DNA from: Terriglobia bacterium
GTDB taxonomy: Bacteria > Acidobacteriota > Terriglobia > UBA7540
Length of the DNA stretch: 48,559 bases
Assembly: GCA_020072655.1 (NCBI GenBank)
Contig: JAIQGH010000012.1
Span: 1-48,559, forward strand
Direction: 5' to 3'
Shown: positions 1 to 8,006 of the stretch, one piece after another
How the letters are laid out: each line of letters begins with the position of its first letter
Numbering within the stretch: position 1 is the stretch's first letter
Translations under genes and position numbers: made by a program
The notes under the pieces: generated by a model
The model's database searches: none
Told to the model about the DNA's origin: nothing
Seen by the model: only the letters and a program-made list of their open reading frames with translations

Positions 1-468
1 CAGGTCTCATATGTTGCGCGATTCACTCTCGAAAACCAGACCTTCCTCGTCGGCGAACCCATCTTCTGCACCTTCACCATTCGCAACACCGGCTCAGAGG
101 TCTTCGCGTTTTCCTACCGCGCGCCTTCTCGGCTCCTCAATCCGGAATTGGAATCAGAGCCGCGGTTCGCAGTCCGTGATGACGCCGGCCGCCCGGTTGA
201 GGACCCCGCACCTCACCCGTGTGGCGGAGCCAAGGGCAGCGCCGTTTACGGCTCCGTCCAGCTCCCTCCGGGTCAAACGCACACCGAGCACTGGCTGCTC
301 AACCAGTGGGCGCGCTTCTCCCGGCCGGAGGGGTACCTCGTCCGCGCGGAGCGCCGTTTGCCGCTGTTCGGCCTTGATTCGGCACGGCAGAATTTCTCCG
401 ACCGGCCTGCAGCCTTTGCGCTGGCGATCAACGAGCTAACGCTGGAGGTTCGGCGCCGCGCGGGATGA
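1..468 (+). pseudogene. N-terminal part of a HEAT-repeat protein, truncated by the window and frameshifted
   Basis: The frame is open from base 1 and stops at 466-468 (TGA TGA). The visible product (…SYVARFTLENQTFLVGEP…) looks like a beta-sandwich domain of the kind found in intracellular protease inhibitor or Ig-like modules, with extended strands and no transmembrane segment. Just before the stop the reading continues naturally, without a start codon, in the next frame as …ARDDELRSQFGPYLKAL…, which runs into HEAT repeats (464-1219). One surplus base in the G/C-rich run at about 451-465 explains the break. The two parts are therefore most likely one gene, disrupted by a real 1-nt insertion or a sequencing error. 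The true start lies outside the window. The function is unknown. Confidence 0.6.
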
Positions 469-1219
469 TGAGCTCCGAAGCCAGTTCGGCCCTTATCTAA
501 AGGCGCTGAACAACCCCGGTGCCTCGGAGTTCAATGAAGCCGCGCTGGCTGTCACAACGCTTCCGCAGCCATTCCTGCTCGATGAACTTGTGAAGCTCGC
601 CGGCCCTCCGCCCAAGGGACAAAAGTGGGATCGGGAGCAGGCGCTGGAAGGCTTGGGGCGCCTCGGCACGCCCGCCGCGTGGCAGGCAATCTTGAAGATC
701 GCGCTGGGGGAAGGGAAGACTGCGGCCACTCGGGCGGCGGGATCGAGCCACGAGGCTTTGCGCGCCTACGCCATCCTGCTGCTCGGTGAGAAGGGTGACG
801 AAGCCTTCCTGACTCCCCTTCTGGGGATGCTTCCGCAGGCTCCGGAAAGCTTGCGTGGCGAAATCCTCCGAACCCTCGGATTCTTCCACGCGCCACGCGC
901 CAACCAGGTGCTGTTCGACCGGCTCCACTCCCGCGATGTGAACGACCGCGTGAACGCCATCCTGGGTCTAAGGAATCTGGAGAACAAGAATTCAATTCCC
1001 GCGCTCATTGCCATGTTGGACGATCCCAGTTCCGAGGTCCGGCAGGTGGCAGACTTTGCGCTGCGCCAACTGACCGGGAAAGCGGTCACGCGCTCGCCCC
1101 AGGCGTCTGTGGCGGAGGCGGAACCCGCCGGACGGCGGGCGGGCGAGTGGCAGGCCTGGTGGCGCGAAAATGGTGGGAAGCTCGTCGTTACGGCTCAACC
1201 CCCCTGCCGAGACTGGTGA
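464..1219 (+). pseudogene. C-terminal HEAT-repeat half of the same frameshifted protein
   Basis: This frame continues the protein after the 1-nt shift. It holds alpha-helical repeats of HEAT/PBS-lyase type: one near 640-700 (LGRLGTPAAWQAILKIAL), one near 760-830, one near 860-930, and one near 950-1075 (RVNAILGLRNL, then IPALIAMLDD). A tryptophan-rich tail (WQAWWRENGGKL) ends it at TGA 1217-1219. HEAT repeats usually form a solenoid for protein binding, and no catalytic motif is seen. If translated alone, the first good ATG is at 590, giving 209 residues, but it lacks a convincing ribosome-binding site and would remove conserved-looking sequence. I read it as the second half of the upstream fragment. 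Confidence 0.6.
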
Positions 1220-1501
1220 CTCGGCATGGGCCGAGTACGTCCAACTGTGCTGACGCTGGTGGGGTCAAAAAGACAGGCATTTGGGTGATACCGGCCCCAG
1301 AATCTTGTTGCGCTGCCGCCCCCGCTCGGCGAAAATAAGAAACGCCCGTTGCAGACGACAGGTTACGAAGATTCGGGGGCGAGGGCGGGTGCGCCAGCGG
1401 CTGAGTGGAGCCGCGGCACCCCGGCGGCCGAGTTCCAACCTGGCAGGCGGCAGGTATCGAGGGGGAAGTCCGGCGCATCTAATCGGCTGTTCCCAAAGCT
1501 G
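1220..1501. other. Gene-poor leader upstream of purF
   Basis: About 280 bases of G/C-rich sequence. An open frame in phase with purF begins at 1349, but its 51 extra codons encode Arg/Gly/Ala/Pro-rich low-complexity sequence unlike the PurF family, so they are treated as untranslated. No tRNA fold, clear promoter or riboswitch was recognised. Confidence 0.5.
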
Positions 1502-2944
1502 ATGGGTGGAGAAGCCTTTTTGCATCCTGCTTCACAGCTCTTGCGTTCCCTTCCTGACGACAAGTTCCACGATCATTGCGGTGTATTTGCGGTTTATGGG
1601 CACCCAGAGGCCGCAAAGCTCACATACTTAGGGCTTTACGCGCTCCAGCATCGCGGGCAGGAAAGCGCCGGAATTGCCGTTTCCGACGGTGAGACGATCA
1701 CCTGCCACCGCGGCATGGGCCATGTCGCGGAGGTTTTTACGAAGCACGTTCTGGCGGGGCTGGGGGGCCCCTATGCCATCGGCCACACGCGGTACTCCAC
1801 GGCCGGCGACACGGTTCTGAGGAACGCGCAACCGCTCACGGTGAGCTGCCAAAAAGGGCAGGTTGCGGTCGCGCACAACGGTAACCTGGTGAATGCCTCC
1901 AGCATTCGGCGGGACCTGGAGAGCCGCGGCGATATCTTCCAGACGACCAGCGATACGGAAGTGATCCTGCATTTCCTGGCGCGCTCCAAGCACAAAGGCA
2001 TCCCGGAATCGCTGGCCGACGCGCTCGACCGCGTCGAAGGTGCCTATTCGCTGGTGGCGCTGTTCAAGGACAGTGTCTACGGCATCCGCGACCCGCGCGG
2101 ATTCCGCCCCTTGACGCTGGGGCAGCTTGACGGCGGTTACGTGATCGCCTCCGAGACCTGCGCCTTCGATCTGATTGGGGCCAGGACGATCCGCGACATC
2201 GAACCCGGTGAGATGGTCATTCTCGACAAGCGCGGCGTGACTTCGCTGCGTTTTGCGCCCCCCGGCCGCGTGGCGCAATGCATCTTCGAGCATGTTTATT
2301 TTTCCCGGCCGGACAGCGTTGTCTTTGGCCGTTCGGTCCAGACCAGCCGCGAGATGCTGGGTCGCTTTCTGGCCCGCGAGCATCCCGTCGAGGCGGATAT
2401 GGTCGTGCCCGTGCCCGATTCCGGAGTCCCGGCGGCGACGGGGTTCTCCGAGGAATCCGGCATTCCGATGAAGATCGCCCTCATCCGCAATCACTACATC
2501 GGCCGGACGTTTATCGAGCCTAGCCAGGCCATCCGCGATTTTGGCGTCAAGCTCAAGCTCAACCCCGTGCGCAGCCTGCTCACGGGGAAGCGGGTCGTGT
2601 TGGTCGATGATTCCATCATCCGGGGAACAACCAGCCGGAAGATTGTGCGCATCGTACGGGAGGGTGGCGCGCGCGAGGTCCACATGCGGATCAGTTGCCC
2701 GCCCACCGTTTCACCGTGCTATTACGGCATTGACACACCAACCAGAAAGGAACTGATTGCAGCGAGCCATAGTGTGGAGGAAATCCGGCAGTACATCGGA
2801 GCGGATACGCTCGGCTATGTTTCTCTCGCCAGCCTGCGGGAGGCGGTCGGCGATACCGAGGGCCGGTACTGCATGGCCTGCTATACGACCTCCTATCCCA
2901 CCGCCGTCCAAGAGCCGCTGATTGCGCTGCGTCAACGAGATTAA
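1502..2944 (+). CDS. purF: Amidophosphoribosyltransferase, Fe-S type
   Basis: PurF catalyses the first committed step of de novo purine synthesis, from PRPP and glutamine to 5-phosphoribosylamine. With the ATG at 1502 the product is 480 residues. Cys26 in DHCGVF would become the N-terminal glutaminase nucleophile after propeptide removal. The Ntn-hydrolase half (LQHRGQESAG, GHTRYST) is followed by a type I phosphoribosyltransferase half with PRPP loop VVLVDDSIIRGTT. Cys260, Cys399, Cys457 and Cys460 (the last two in CMAC) match the spacing of the 4Fe-4S ligands known from Bacillus PurF, so the oxygen-sensitive cluster type is expected. The frame is open upstream to 1349, but that sequence is low-complexity. 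The stop is followed after 2 nt by lepB, so translational coupling is likely. The assignment is secure; the exact start is less so. Confidence 0.95.
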   Translation: MGGEAFLHPASQLLRSLPDDKFHDHCGVFAVYGHPEAAKLTYLGLYALQHRGQESAGIAVSDGETITCHRGMGHVAEVFTKHVLAGLGGPYAIGHTRYSTAGDTVLRNAQPLTVSCQKGQVAVAHNGNLVNASSIRRDLESRGDIFQTTSDTEVILHFLARSKHKGIPESLADALDRVEGAYSLVALFKDSVYGIRDPRGFRPLTLGQLDGGYVIASETCAFDLIGARTIRDIEPGEMVILDKRGVTSLRFAPPGRVAQCIFEHVYFSRPDSVVFGRSVQTSREMLGRFLAREHPVEADMVVPVPDSGVPAATGFSEESGIPMKIALIRNHYIGRTFIEPSQAIRDFGVKLKLNPVRSLLTGKRVVLVDDSIIRGTTSRKIVRIVREGGAREVHMRISCPPTVSPCYYGIDTPTRKELIAASHSVEEIRQYIGADTLGYVSLASLREAVGDTEGRYCMACYTTSYPTAVQEPLIALRQRD

Positions 2945-2946
2945 CC

Positions 2947-3786
2947 TTGATCGAGCCGCTCGAGCCAAAGCCCGTGGCCCCTGCACACGCCGGGGAACTG
3001 CAGTCCGCCCCTGAGCCCGCACCGTCCGGAAGACGGACGCGGCGAGAGAGCGTCTGGGAAACCGTCCGCTCGCTCTTGACGGTTCTCATTGCGGTCTTTT
3101 TCATCCGCACCTTTGTCACCGAGGCCACGGTGATCCCCACCGGCTCCATGGAGAAGACGATTCTCATCGGTGATCACGTGTTCCTGGACAAGCTGCTTTA
3201 CGGGCCGCGGTTGCCGTTCACCTCCGTACGGGTTCCGCCGCTCAAGACGGTGCGCCGGCAGGAGATTGTAGCGTTTCGGTATCCACTGAATCCTTCCGTG
3301 ATGTTTGTAAAGCGAGTGATCGGCGTCGGCGGAGACCTCATCCGCATCAAGGACAAAAAGGTTTTTGTCAACGGTCAACGGCTCGCTGAGCCTTATGCGC
3401 AGTTCCAGTTCACCAGCATGTTCCCGCTGCGGGACAATTTCCCTCCGCCGGTAGATCAGATCGCCACGTTGCCGGCCGCCTGGGGGCTCGACCCCGGCTG
3501 GGCTCGCGAGATGGCGCAGTTCATCGAGAACGACGGCCTGCGCGTGCCGCCCGGATACCTCTTCATGATGGGCGATAATCGCGACAACTCGCTGGATAGC
3601 CGGTTCTGGGGTTTCGTCCCCATGGAAAACGTCGTCGGCGAACCGCTCTTCGTCTACTGGTCCTATGACGCGCCTAGCCGCGATTGGACCGCCGAGGACC
3701 TTACCGACCGCGTGAGGTTTAACCTGTCCATCGTCTGGAATTTCATCCGCAGGACGCGCTGGTCGAGAACTGGGATGATCTTCTGA
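2947..3786 (+). CDS. lepB: Signal peptidase I
   Basis: A membrane-bound serine/lysine protease of family S26 that removes signal peptides from exported proteins. The 279-residue product has a Pro-rich cytoplasmic N-terminus, one membrane anchor at about 40-58 (LLTVLIAVFFIRTF), the catalytic serine motif PTGSMEKTI (Ser67), the general base Lys122 in FVKRVIGVGGD, and box E (MGDNRDNSLDSR). A roughly 55-residue insertion between the Lys motif and box E is within the range for the family. The start is a TTG only 2 nt after the purF stop, with no separate ribosome-binding site, so expression probably depends on purF translation. Its place between purF and purM is unusual for a secretion gene. Confidence 0.93.
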   Translation: MIEPLEPKPVAPAHAGELQSAPEPAPSGRRTRRESVWETVRSLLTVLIAVFFIRTFVTEATVIPTGSMEKTILIGDHVFLDKLLYGPRLPFTSVRVPPLKTVRRQEIVAFRYPLNPSVMFVKRVIGVGGDLIRIKDKKVFVNGQRLAEPYAQFQFTSMFPLRDNFPPPVDQIATLPAAWGLDPGWAREMAQFIENDGLRVPPGYLFMMGDNRDNSLDSRFWGFVPMENVVGEPLFVYWSYDAPSRDWTAEDLTDRVRFNLSIVWNFIRRTRWSRTGMIF

Positions 3787-3844
3787 TTAGACCGTAAGGC
3801 CGGCGCCCTCGCCGGTTGATGCTCACGGTTCTACCTTTCTTTCC

Positions 3845-4870
3845 ATGCGCTACCGAGATGCGGGCGTCGACATCGACGCCGCGAGCCGCGCCAAAGCCCG
3901 AATCAAGAGTCTTGCCCGCCGGACGTTCAGCCGCCGCGTCTTGAGGGATGTCGGTGCGTTCGGAGGCTTCTTTTCGCTTGAGGGCTTGCCCCGCGACGCC
4001 GTGCTCATCTCGAGTGTGGATGGCGTGGGGACGAAGCTCAAGATCGCCTTCGCGCTCGACCGGCACTCGACCGTCGGCGAGGACATCGTCAACCACTGCG
4101 TGAACGACATCGCCGTGCACGGGGCGGCGCCGCTCTTCTTCCTCGATTATCTGGCGACGGGGAAGCTGCGCCCGCGCGTGGTGGAGGAGGTCGTCGCCGG
4201 CCTGGCGCGCGCCTGTCGCGCGGTCGGCTGCGCGCTCATCGGCGGCGAGACGGCCGAGATGCCGGGATTCTACCCGCCCAACGAATACGATCTGGCGGGA
4301 TGCATTGTAGGCTGGGTCCGCCGCAGGCGGATTGTGGATGGCAGCGGCATCCACCCCGGCGACGTTATCCTGGGGCTTGCCTCTTCCGGGCTGCACACCA
4401 ACGGCTATTCGCTCGCCCGCAAGGTGCTGCTCGAGCAGGAAGGCCTGAAGCTCACCGCCCGCGTCCCCGTGCTCGGCCGGACGCTCGGTGACGAGCTCCT
4501 GGAGCCGCATCGCTGTTATTGGGCCGTCGTCGAGCCGCTGCTCGCGAAGGGTTGGTTGAAAGGCATCGTCCACGTCACCGGCGGGGGACTGACGGACAAC
4601 ACGCCTCGTATCCTTCCGTCCGGCTGCCGGGCGGAGATCCAGTTGGGCTCCTGGCCGGTCCCGGCCATTTTCGATCTGATCGCGCGCCGGGGCGAGGTTC
4701 CGCAAGATGACATGCTGCGCACCTTCAACATGGGAATCGGTCTGGCGCTGATCGTGGCCGAGCCTCAGTTGAGCCGTGTTGCGGGGATGCTCGAAAAGGC
4801 GCGGGAAGAATTTTGGGTCATTGGCCGTATCGTCCGCGGCCATCCGAGCGTACAATACGTCGGCGCTTAG
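3845..4870 (+). CDS. purM: Phosphoribosylformylglycinamidine cyclo-ligase (AIR synthetase)
   Basis: PurM closes the imidazole ring, turning FGAM and ATP into AIR in purine synthesis. The 341-residue length is typical. It starts MRYRDAGVDIDAA, the canonical PurM N-terminus, and has the ATP/metal loop SSVDGVGTKLK, VNHCVNDIAVHGA, and the GGETAEMPGFY signature, with the ATP-grasp-like C-domain ending in FWVIGRIVRG. It lies 58 nt after lepB on the same strand and is probably co-transcribed with purF-lepB. The long open frame on the opposite strand here (3743-4909) is a high-GC shadow. Confidence 0.96.
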   Translation: MRYRDAGVDIDAASRAKARIKSLARRTFSRRVLRDVGAFGGFFSLEGLPRDAVLISSVDGVGTKLKIAFALDRHSTVGEDIVNHCVNDIAVHGAAPLFFLDYLATGKLRPRVVEEVVAGLARACRAVGCALIGGETAEMPGFYPPNEYDLAGCIVGWVRRRRIVDGSGIHPGDVILGLASSGLHTNGYSLARKVLLEQEGLKLTARVPVLGRTLGDELLEPHRCYWAVVEPLLAKGWLKGIVHVTGGGLTDNTPRILPSGCRAEIQLGSWPVPAIFDLIARRGEVPQDDMLRTFNMGIGLALIVAEPQLSRVAGMLEKAREEFWVIGRIVRGHPSVQYVGA

Positions 4871-4913
4871 TTGGAACCGTTGGTGAGAAGTCTGCAGATT
4901 CGTCAGCATAACA

Positions 4914-5060
4914 GGTCGCTGAAGAACCCTTGCGCGATGTCATTCTGAGCGAAGCGAAGAATCCCGGCATTCATAGAATCAGGCAAATACTCAGATCCCT
5001 CGTCGTCCCGATCTGATCGGGACTCCTCAGGATGACAGTTTGCAGGGCTTTTCAGCCACC
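4914..5060. repeat. 147-bp imperfect inverted-repeat (MITE-like) element
   Basis: The left end (4914-4950, starting GGTCGCTGAAGAACCCT and including GTCATTCTGAG) matches the reverse complement of the right end (5026-5060, CTCAGGATGAC…TTTTCAGCCACC) over about 36 bases with a few mismatches and one gap. A perfect inner palindrome, TCCCGAT/CTG/ATCGGGA, lies at 5007-5023. The element lies in the purM-purN gap and has no coding capacity. Ends containing GTCATTCTGAG or GTCATCCTGAG resemble short dispersed palindromic elements I recall from acidobacterial assemblies. Other copies in the genome would confirm a mobile family. Confidence 0.65.
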
Positions 5061-5092
5061 TCACTAAGCGTACTATCTGGCGAGAGGCGATC

Positions 5093-5695
5093 ATGAAAAA
5101 ACTGGGCATCCTGATTTCCGGTCGCGGTTCGAATTTTGAAGCCATCGCTCGCAACGTTCAGGCGGGAAAAATCCCGGCAGAAATCGCTGTCGTCATCAGC
5201 AACAAGGAAGAAGCCGCGGGCCTGGCCATCGCGCGGCAGATGGGTCTGAAGGCTCTCGCCATCCCCTCCAAGGGCAAAGAACGCGAGGCCTTCGAGCGCG
5301 AGCTCGTCGCCGCCCTGCACGAGCACCAAGTGGATCTGGTATGCCTCGCGGGCTTCATGCGCGTGCTCACGCCGTATTTCATCCGTGAATTCCGCGGGCG
5401 CATCCTGAACATCCACCCCGCGCTGCTGCCCTCGTTTCCTGGGGTCGAGGCCCAGAAGCAGGCGCTCGATTACGGCGTGAAATGGACGGGCTGCACGGTG
5501 CATTTCGTGGATGAGGGCGTGGACACCGGCCCGATCGTCTGCCAGGCCGCGGTGCCCGTGCTCGACGAAGACACGCCGGAGACGCTCGCCGCGCGCATCC
5601 TCAAAGAAGAGCACCGCATTTACTCCGAAGCGGTGGGCCTGGTCGTCGAGGATAGGATTCGCATCGAAGGCCGGCGCGTCCTGAGAAAAGAGTGA
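5093..5695 (+). CDS. purN: Phosphoribosylglycinamide formyltransferase
   Basis: GAR transformylase transfers a formyl group from 10-formyl-THF to GAR in purine synthesis. The 200-residue product has the N-terminal LGILISGRGSNFEAI phosphate-binding segment, the catalytic triad region ILNIHPALLPSFPG (Asn and His), and the distal Asp in VDEGVDTGPIV. The start ATG at 5093 is preceded by GAGAGGCG (5081-5088) as a ribosome-binding site. It is separated from purM by the inverted-repeat element. A weak TTTTCA-16-TACTAT promoter (5049-5076) would place its -35 inside the right end of that element, but this is speculative. Confidence 0.95.
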   Translation: MKKLGILISGRGSNFEAIARNVQAGKIPAEIAVVISNKEEAAGLAIARQMGLKALAIPSKGKEREAFERELVAALHEHQVDLVCLAGFMRVLTPYFIREFRGRILNIHPALLPSFPGVEAQKQALDYGVKWTGCTVHFVDEGVDTGPIVCQAAVPVLDEDTPETLAARILKEEHRIYSEAVGLVVEDRIRIEGRRVLRKE

Positions 5696-5821
5696 CGCGT
5701 GCGCGCCGTTCCAGCCCGCCAGCGTCTCCCTCCCTGTCCAAGTTTTGTCCCCCAAACCGCCGCCGAACAGGTATCATGTGCGTCTGAGCGTAATTCTCTC
5801 CGGAAGAACCCTTTCGAATCC

Positions 5822-7063
5822 ATGACCTTGGACGAACAATTGGCGTATCTCACGAAGGGCGCGGAAGAGACCATCCGCGTGGAGGAACTGCGCGCTAAGC
5901 TCGAGCGCTCGGCGAAGACCGGCAAGCCGCTGCGCGTCAAGGCGGGCTTTGACCCCACGGCGCCGGACATTCACCTTGGCCACACGGTCCTCATCCGCAA
6001 GCTGAAACACTTTCAAGATCTCGGCCACACGGTCATCTTCCTGATCGGCGATTTCACGGGGCTGATTGGGGACCCATCGGGGCAGAACGTGACGCGCAAG
6101 CCGATGACGCCGGAAGAGGTCGCGGCAAACGCCGAGACTTACAAGAAACAGGTCTTTAAGATTCTCGATCCCGCCAAGACGGTAGTGGATTTCAATAGCA
6201 AGTGGCTGGGCAAGCTCAGCGGCCGCGACTGGGTCACTCTCTGCTCCAAGTACACGGTGGCGCGCCTGCTCGAGCGCGACGACTTCGCCAAGCGCCTGAA
6301 AGAGCAGCGGCCCATCTCGATTCACGAACTGCTCTATCCGCTTGCGCAGGGCTACGATTCCGTGGCGCTCGAAGCCGATGTCGAGCTGGGCGGAACGGAC
6401 CAGAAATTCAATCTGCTCGTCGGCCGCGCAATTCAGGCCGAATACGGCCAGGAATCGCAGGCCATCATGATGATGCCCATCCTCGAAGGCCTCGACGGCG
6501 TGCAGAAAATGTCGAAATCCCCCGACAACTACGTGGGGATCAACGAACCGCCGGCGGAGATGTTCGGCAAAATCATGTCCATCTCCGACGAGCTGATGTG
6601 GCGGTACTACGTGCTGCTAACCGATATGACGGCGGAGGAAATCGAGGAGAAAAAACAAGGCACTGCAGCAGGTGAGGTGCATCCACTGGAGGCGAAAAAG
6701 GCGCTCGCGCGCCGCCTTGTGGCCGACTTCCACGGCGCCGACAGTGCGATACAAGCGCAGAAGGATTTCGAGGCGCAGTTTCGCGAGAAGGCTCTGCCCT
6801 CCGTCATTGAAAGCCAAGTGTTTCCCCTGAACCGACCGCGAAAGCTGTTCCGGCTGCTTGTGGACTTGAAACTCTTTGAGTCCAACAGCGAAGCTCAGCG
6901 CAAAATCAAAGAGGGCGCCGTGTACATGGCGGCTGGGGATCTGGGTCAACCTAACTGGCAACGGTTGACGGAGCCAACCTGGGAATTTGACCCTCGAGTA
7001 CATCCCTTAGTGATCTTCAGAGTCGGAGCTCGGCACCTTCTCCAAGTAGCCTTCAAGACCTAA
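5822..7063 (+). CDS. tyrS: Tyrosyl-tRNA synthetase
   Basis: A class I aminoacyl-tRNA synthetase charging tRNA-Tyr. It has the HIGH-type motif HLGH at residues 51-54 (within [14 protein letters not shown]), the tyrosine-binding region [13 protein letters not shown], and KMSKS at 229-233, followed by a C-terminal S4-like RNA-binding domain ([22 protein letters not shown]). The ATG at 5822 ([10 protein letters not shown]) gives 413 residues, the usual length for the HLGH subtype. The upstream frame to 5699 adds 41 residues without family character. It is likely a separate transcript from the purine cluster, although only about 126 nt separate it from purN. Confidence 0.94.
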   Translation: MTLDEQLAYLTKGAEETIRVEELRAKLERSAKTGKPLRVKAGFDPTAPDIHLGHTVLIRKLKHFQDLGHTVIFLIGDFTGLIGDPSGQNVTRKPMTPEEVAANAETYKKQVFKILDPAKTVVDFNSKWLGKLSGRDWVTLCSKYTVARLLERDDFAKRLKEQRPISIHELLYPLAQGYDSVALEADVELGGTDQKFNLLVGRAIQAEYGQESQAIMMMPILEGLDGVQKMSKSPDNYVGINEPPAEMFGKIMSISDELMWRYYVLLTDMTAEEIEEKKQGTAAGEVHPLEAKKALARRLVADFHGADSAIQAQKDFEAQFREKALPSVIESQVFPLNRPRKLFRLLVDLKLFESNSEAQRKIKEGAVYMAAGDLGQPNWQRLTEPTWEFDPRVHPLVIFRVGARHLLQVAFKT

Positions 7064-7182
7064 ATTGTGTGGTGGAAGGGTACTGAGTGCCGGCAGGCGC
7101 GTGAGAGCGGCTGCTGCAGATGGAGTTCTTCTGCGCAAACTGCCCAGCAAAGTGCCGTCGCAAAAGGCCTGCGCTGGCGCCC

Positions 7183-7582
7183 TTACTCCCCTTCCTTTTC
7201 CGCAGGAACGCGCAGGTTCAGGACGATTCTGTTGCGGGGATCGATGGAGCTGACCTTGCGGACGCGGGAAGCATCATCTTTGAAAGTCGCCTGAACCTGT
7301 GAACGTGGCGGTCTTCTTGCCGTTGCTCAGGTCCGTCAAGGTCACCACCGCCCCGGAGATGGGGTTTTCCGACGCATCGGAGACCAGACCGCTCACCGTA
7401 CGCGAGACCTTCCTTTCCTTGGCCCCCAGACCGGACCCTAGCGCGATGAGCAAGGCTGCCAGAACCCCCACTGCCAGGCGGCGGAACTGCGTGCGCCGGT
7501 AAGGCGTCCCAATCAATGTTCGTAAGAAGCCGTGTGATTGCCGAGTCTCGTTCGCCATTCCGCTACCAGCTTCCCTCTCCAT
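7183..7582 (-). pseudogene. CnaB/carboxypeptidase-regulatory-like secreted protein, broken by internal deletion
   Basis: Translation from the ATG at 7582, with strong Shine-Dalgarno sequence GGGGAGGAAA, gives a signal/anchor segment (LAVGVLAALLIALGSG) and the first strands of a CnaB-type beta-sandwich (SGLVSDASENPISGAVVTLTD), then a premature TGA at 7274-7276. Directly after, in another frame, comes a convincing C-terminus (QATFKDDASRVRKVSSIDP, then NRIVLNLRVPAEKEGE) ending at TAA 7183-7185. The two halves fit one family if roughly 20 central residues, including the usual Gly-x-Phe/Tyr strand and turn, are missing. I infer an internal deletion that also shifts frame. The start overlaps the end of the upstream LysW-like gene by 20 nt, so the pair was once coupled. 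Confidence 0.6.
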
Positions 7583-7745
7583 TTTCCTCCCCCTCTTCTT
7601 CGGTGGCGACAACGTCTAATTCCAAGGGATTGGTGTTCACCACTTCGAGTTCCGCACCACATTCGGGGCAATCGAGTAGCTGGCCTTCCTCGACATCTTC
7701 ATCTTCCAGATCGATGGTGGCCTCACACTCCGGGCAACTGGCCAT
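7563..7745 (-). CDS. LysW-like zinc-binding carrier protein, lacking the terminal EDWGE signature
   Basis: A 60-residue acidic protein with two CxxC zinc knuckles (CPEC at 4-7 and CPEC near 28-31), then AELEVVNTNPLELDVV, closely resembling LysW, the amino-group carrier of the alpha-aminoadipate lysine and related arginine pathways. In those proteins substrate is attached to the last Glu of an EDWGE tail. Here the tail reads EEEGEENGEGSW then stop, so the tryptophan is present but the Gly-Glu end is not. The ATG at 7745 has GGGGGTG upstream. No lysX, lysZ or lysJ is nearby. It may be a decayed LysW, or a LysW-like zinc ribbon with another role. Its last codons carry the ribosome-binding site of the next gene. 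Confidence 0.7.
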   Translation of the reverse strand: MASCPECEATIDLEDEDVEEGQLLDCPECGAELEVVNTNPLELDVVATEEEGEENGEGSW

Positions 7746-8006
7746 AAAACACCCCCGATGAGTCCTCGGAATCCGATACTTCCCATCTCTAGTCATTTCT
7801 CGGCGGGATGTCAAGCGCCTCTTCGCGGTTGGGCAGAAGAGATCCGACGCGCCCCTCGGACGATGTCGGACAGTGGTCGGAGCGGCCTCGCTCGCGCGCC
7901 TTTGTCTTTCGTGCCGGCCTTCGAACTGGCTCTTCTCCTGCGCACCCGGCTGGGATACTCTTGAAGTTCAAGCGGGGCCCGGAAAATTCCGTCCTTGAGG
8001 TGCTGC

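Noticed and set aside
1349-1501. 51-codon N-terminal extension of PurF
   Set aside because: It is in frame but Arg/Gly/Pro-rich and unlike the family; the ATG at 1502 already gives a propeptide before the catalytic Cys.
3743-4909. Long open frame (388 codons) antisense to purM, with similar ones antisense to purF, the PLP enzyme and pcrA
   Set aside because: They mirror strongly supported genes, their products are Arg/Ala/Gly/His-rich without recognisable domains, and such shadows are expected in high-GC DNA.
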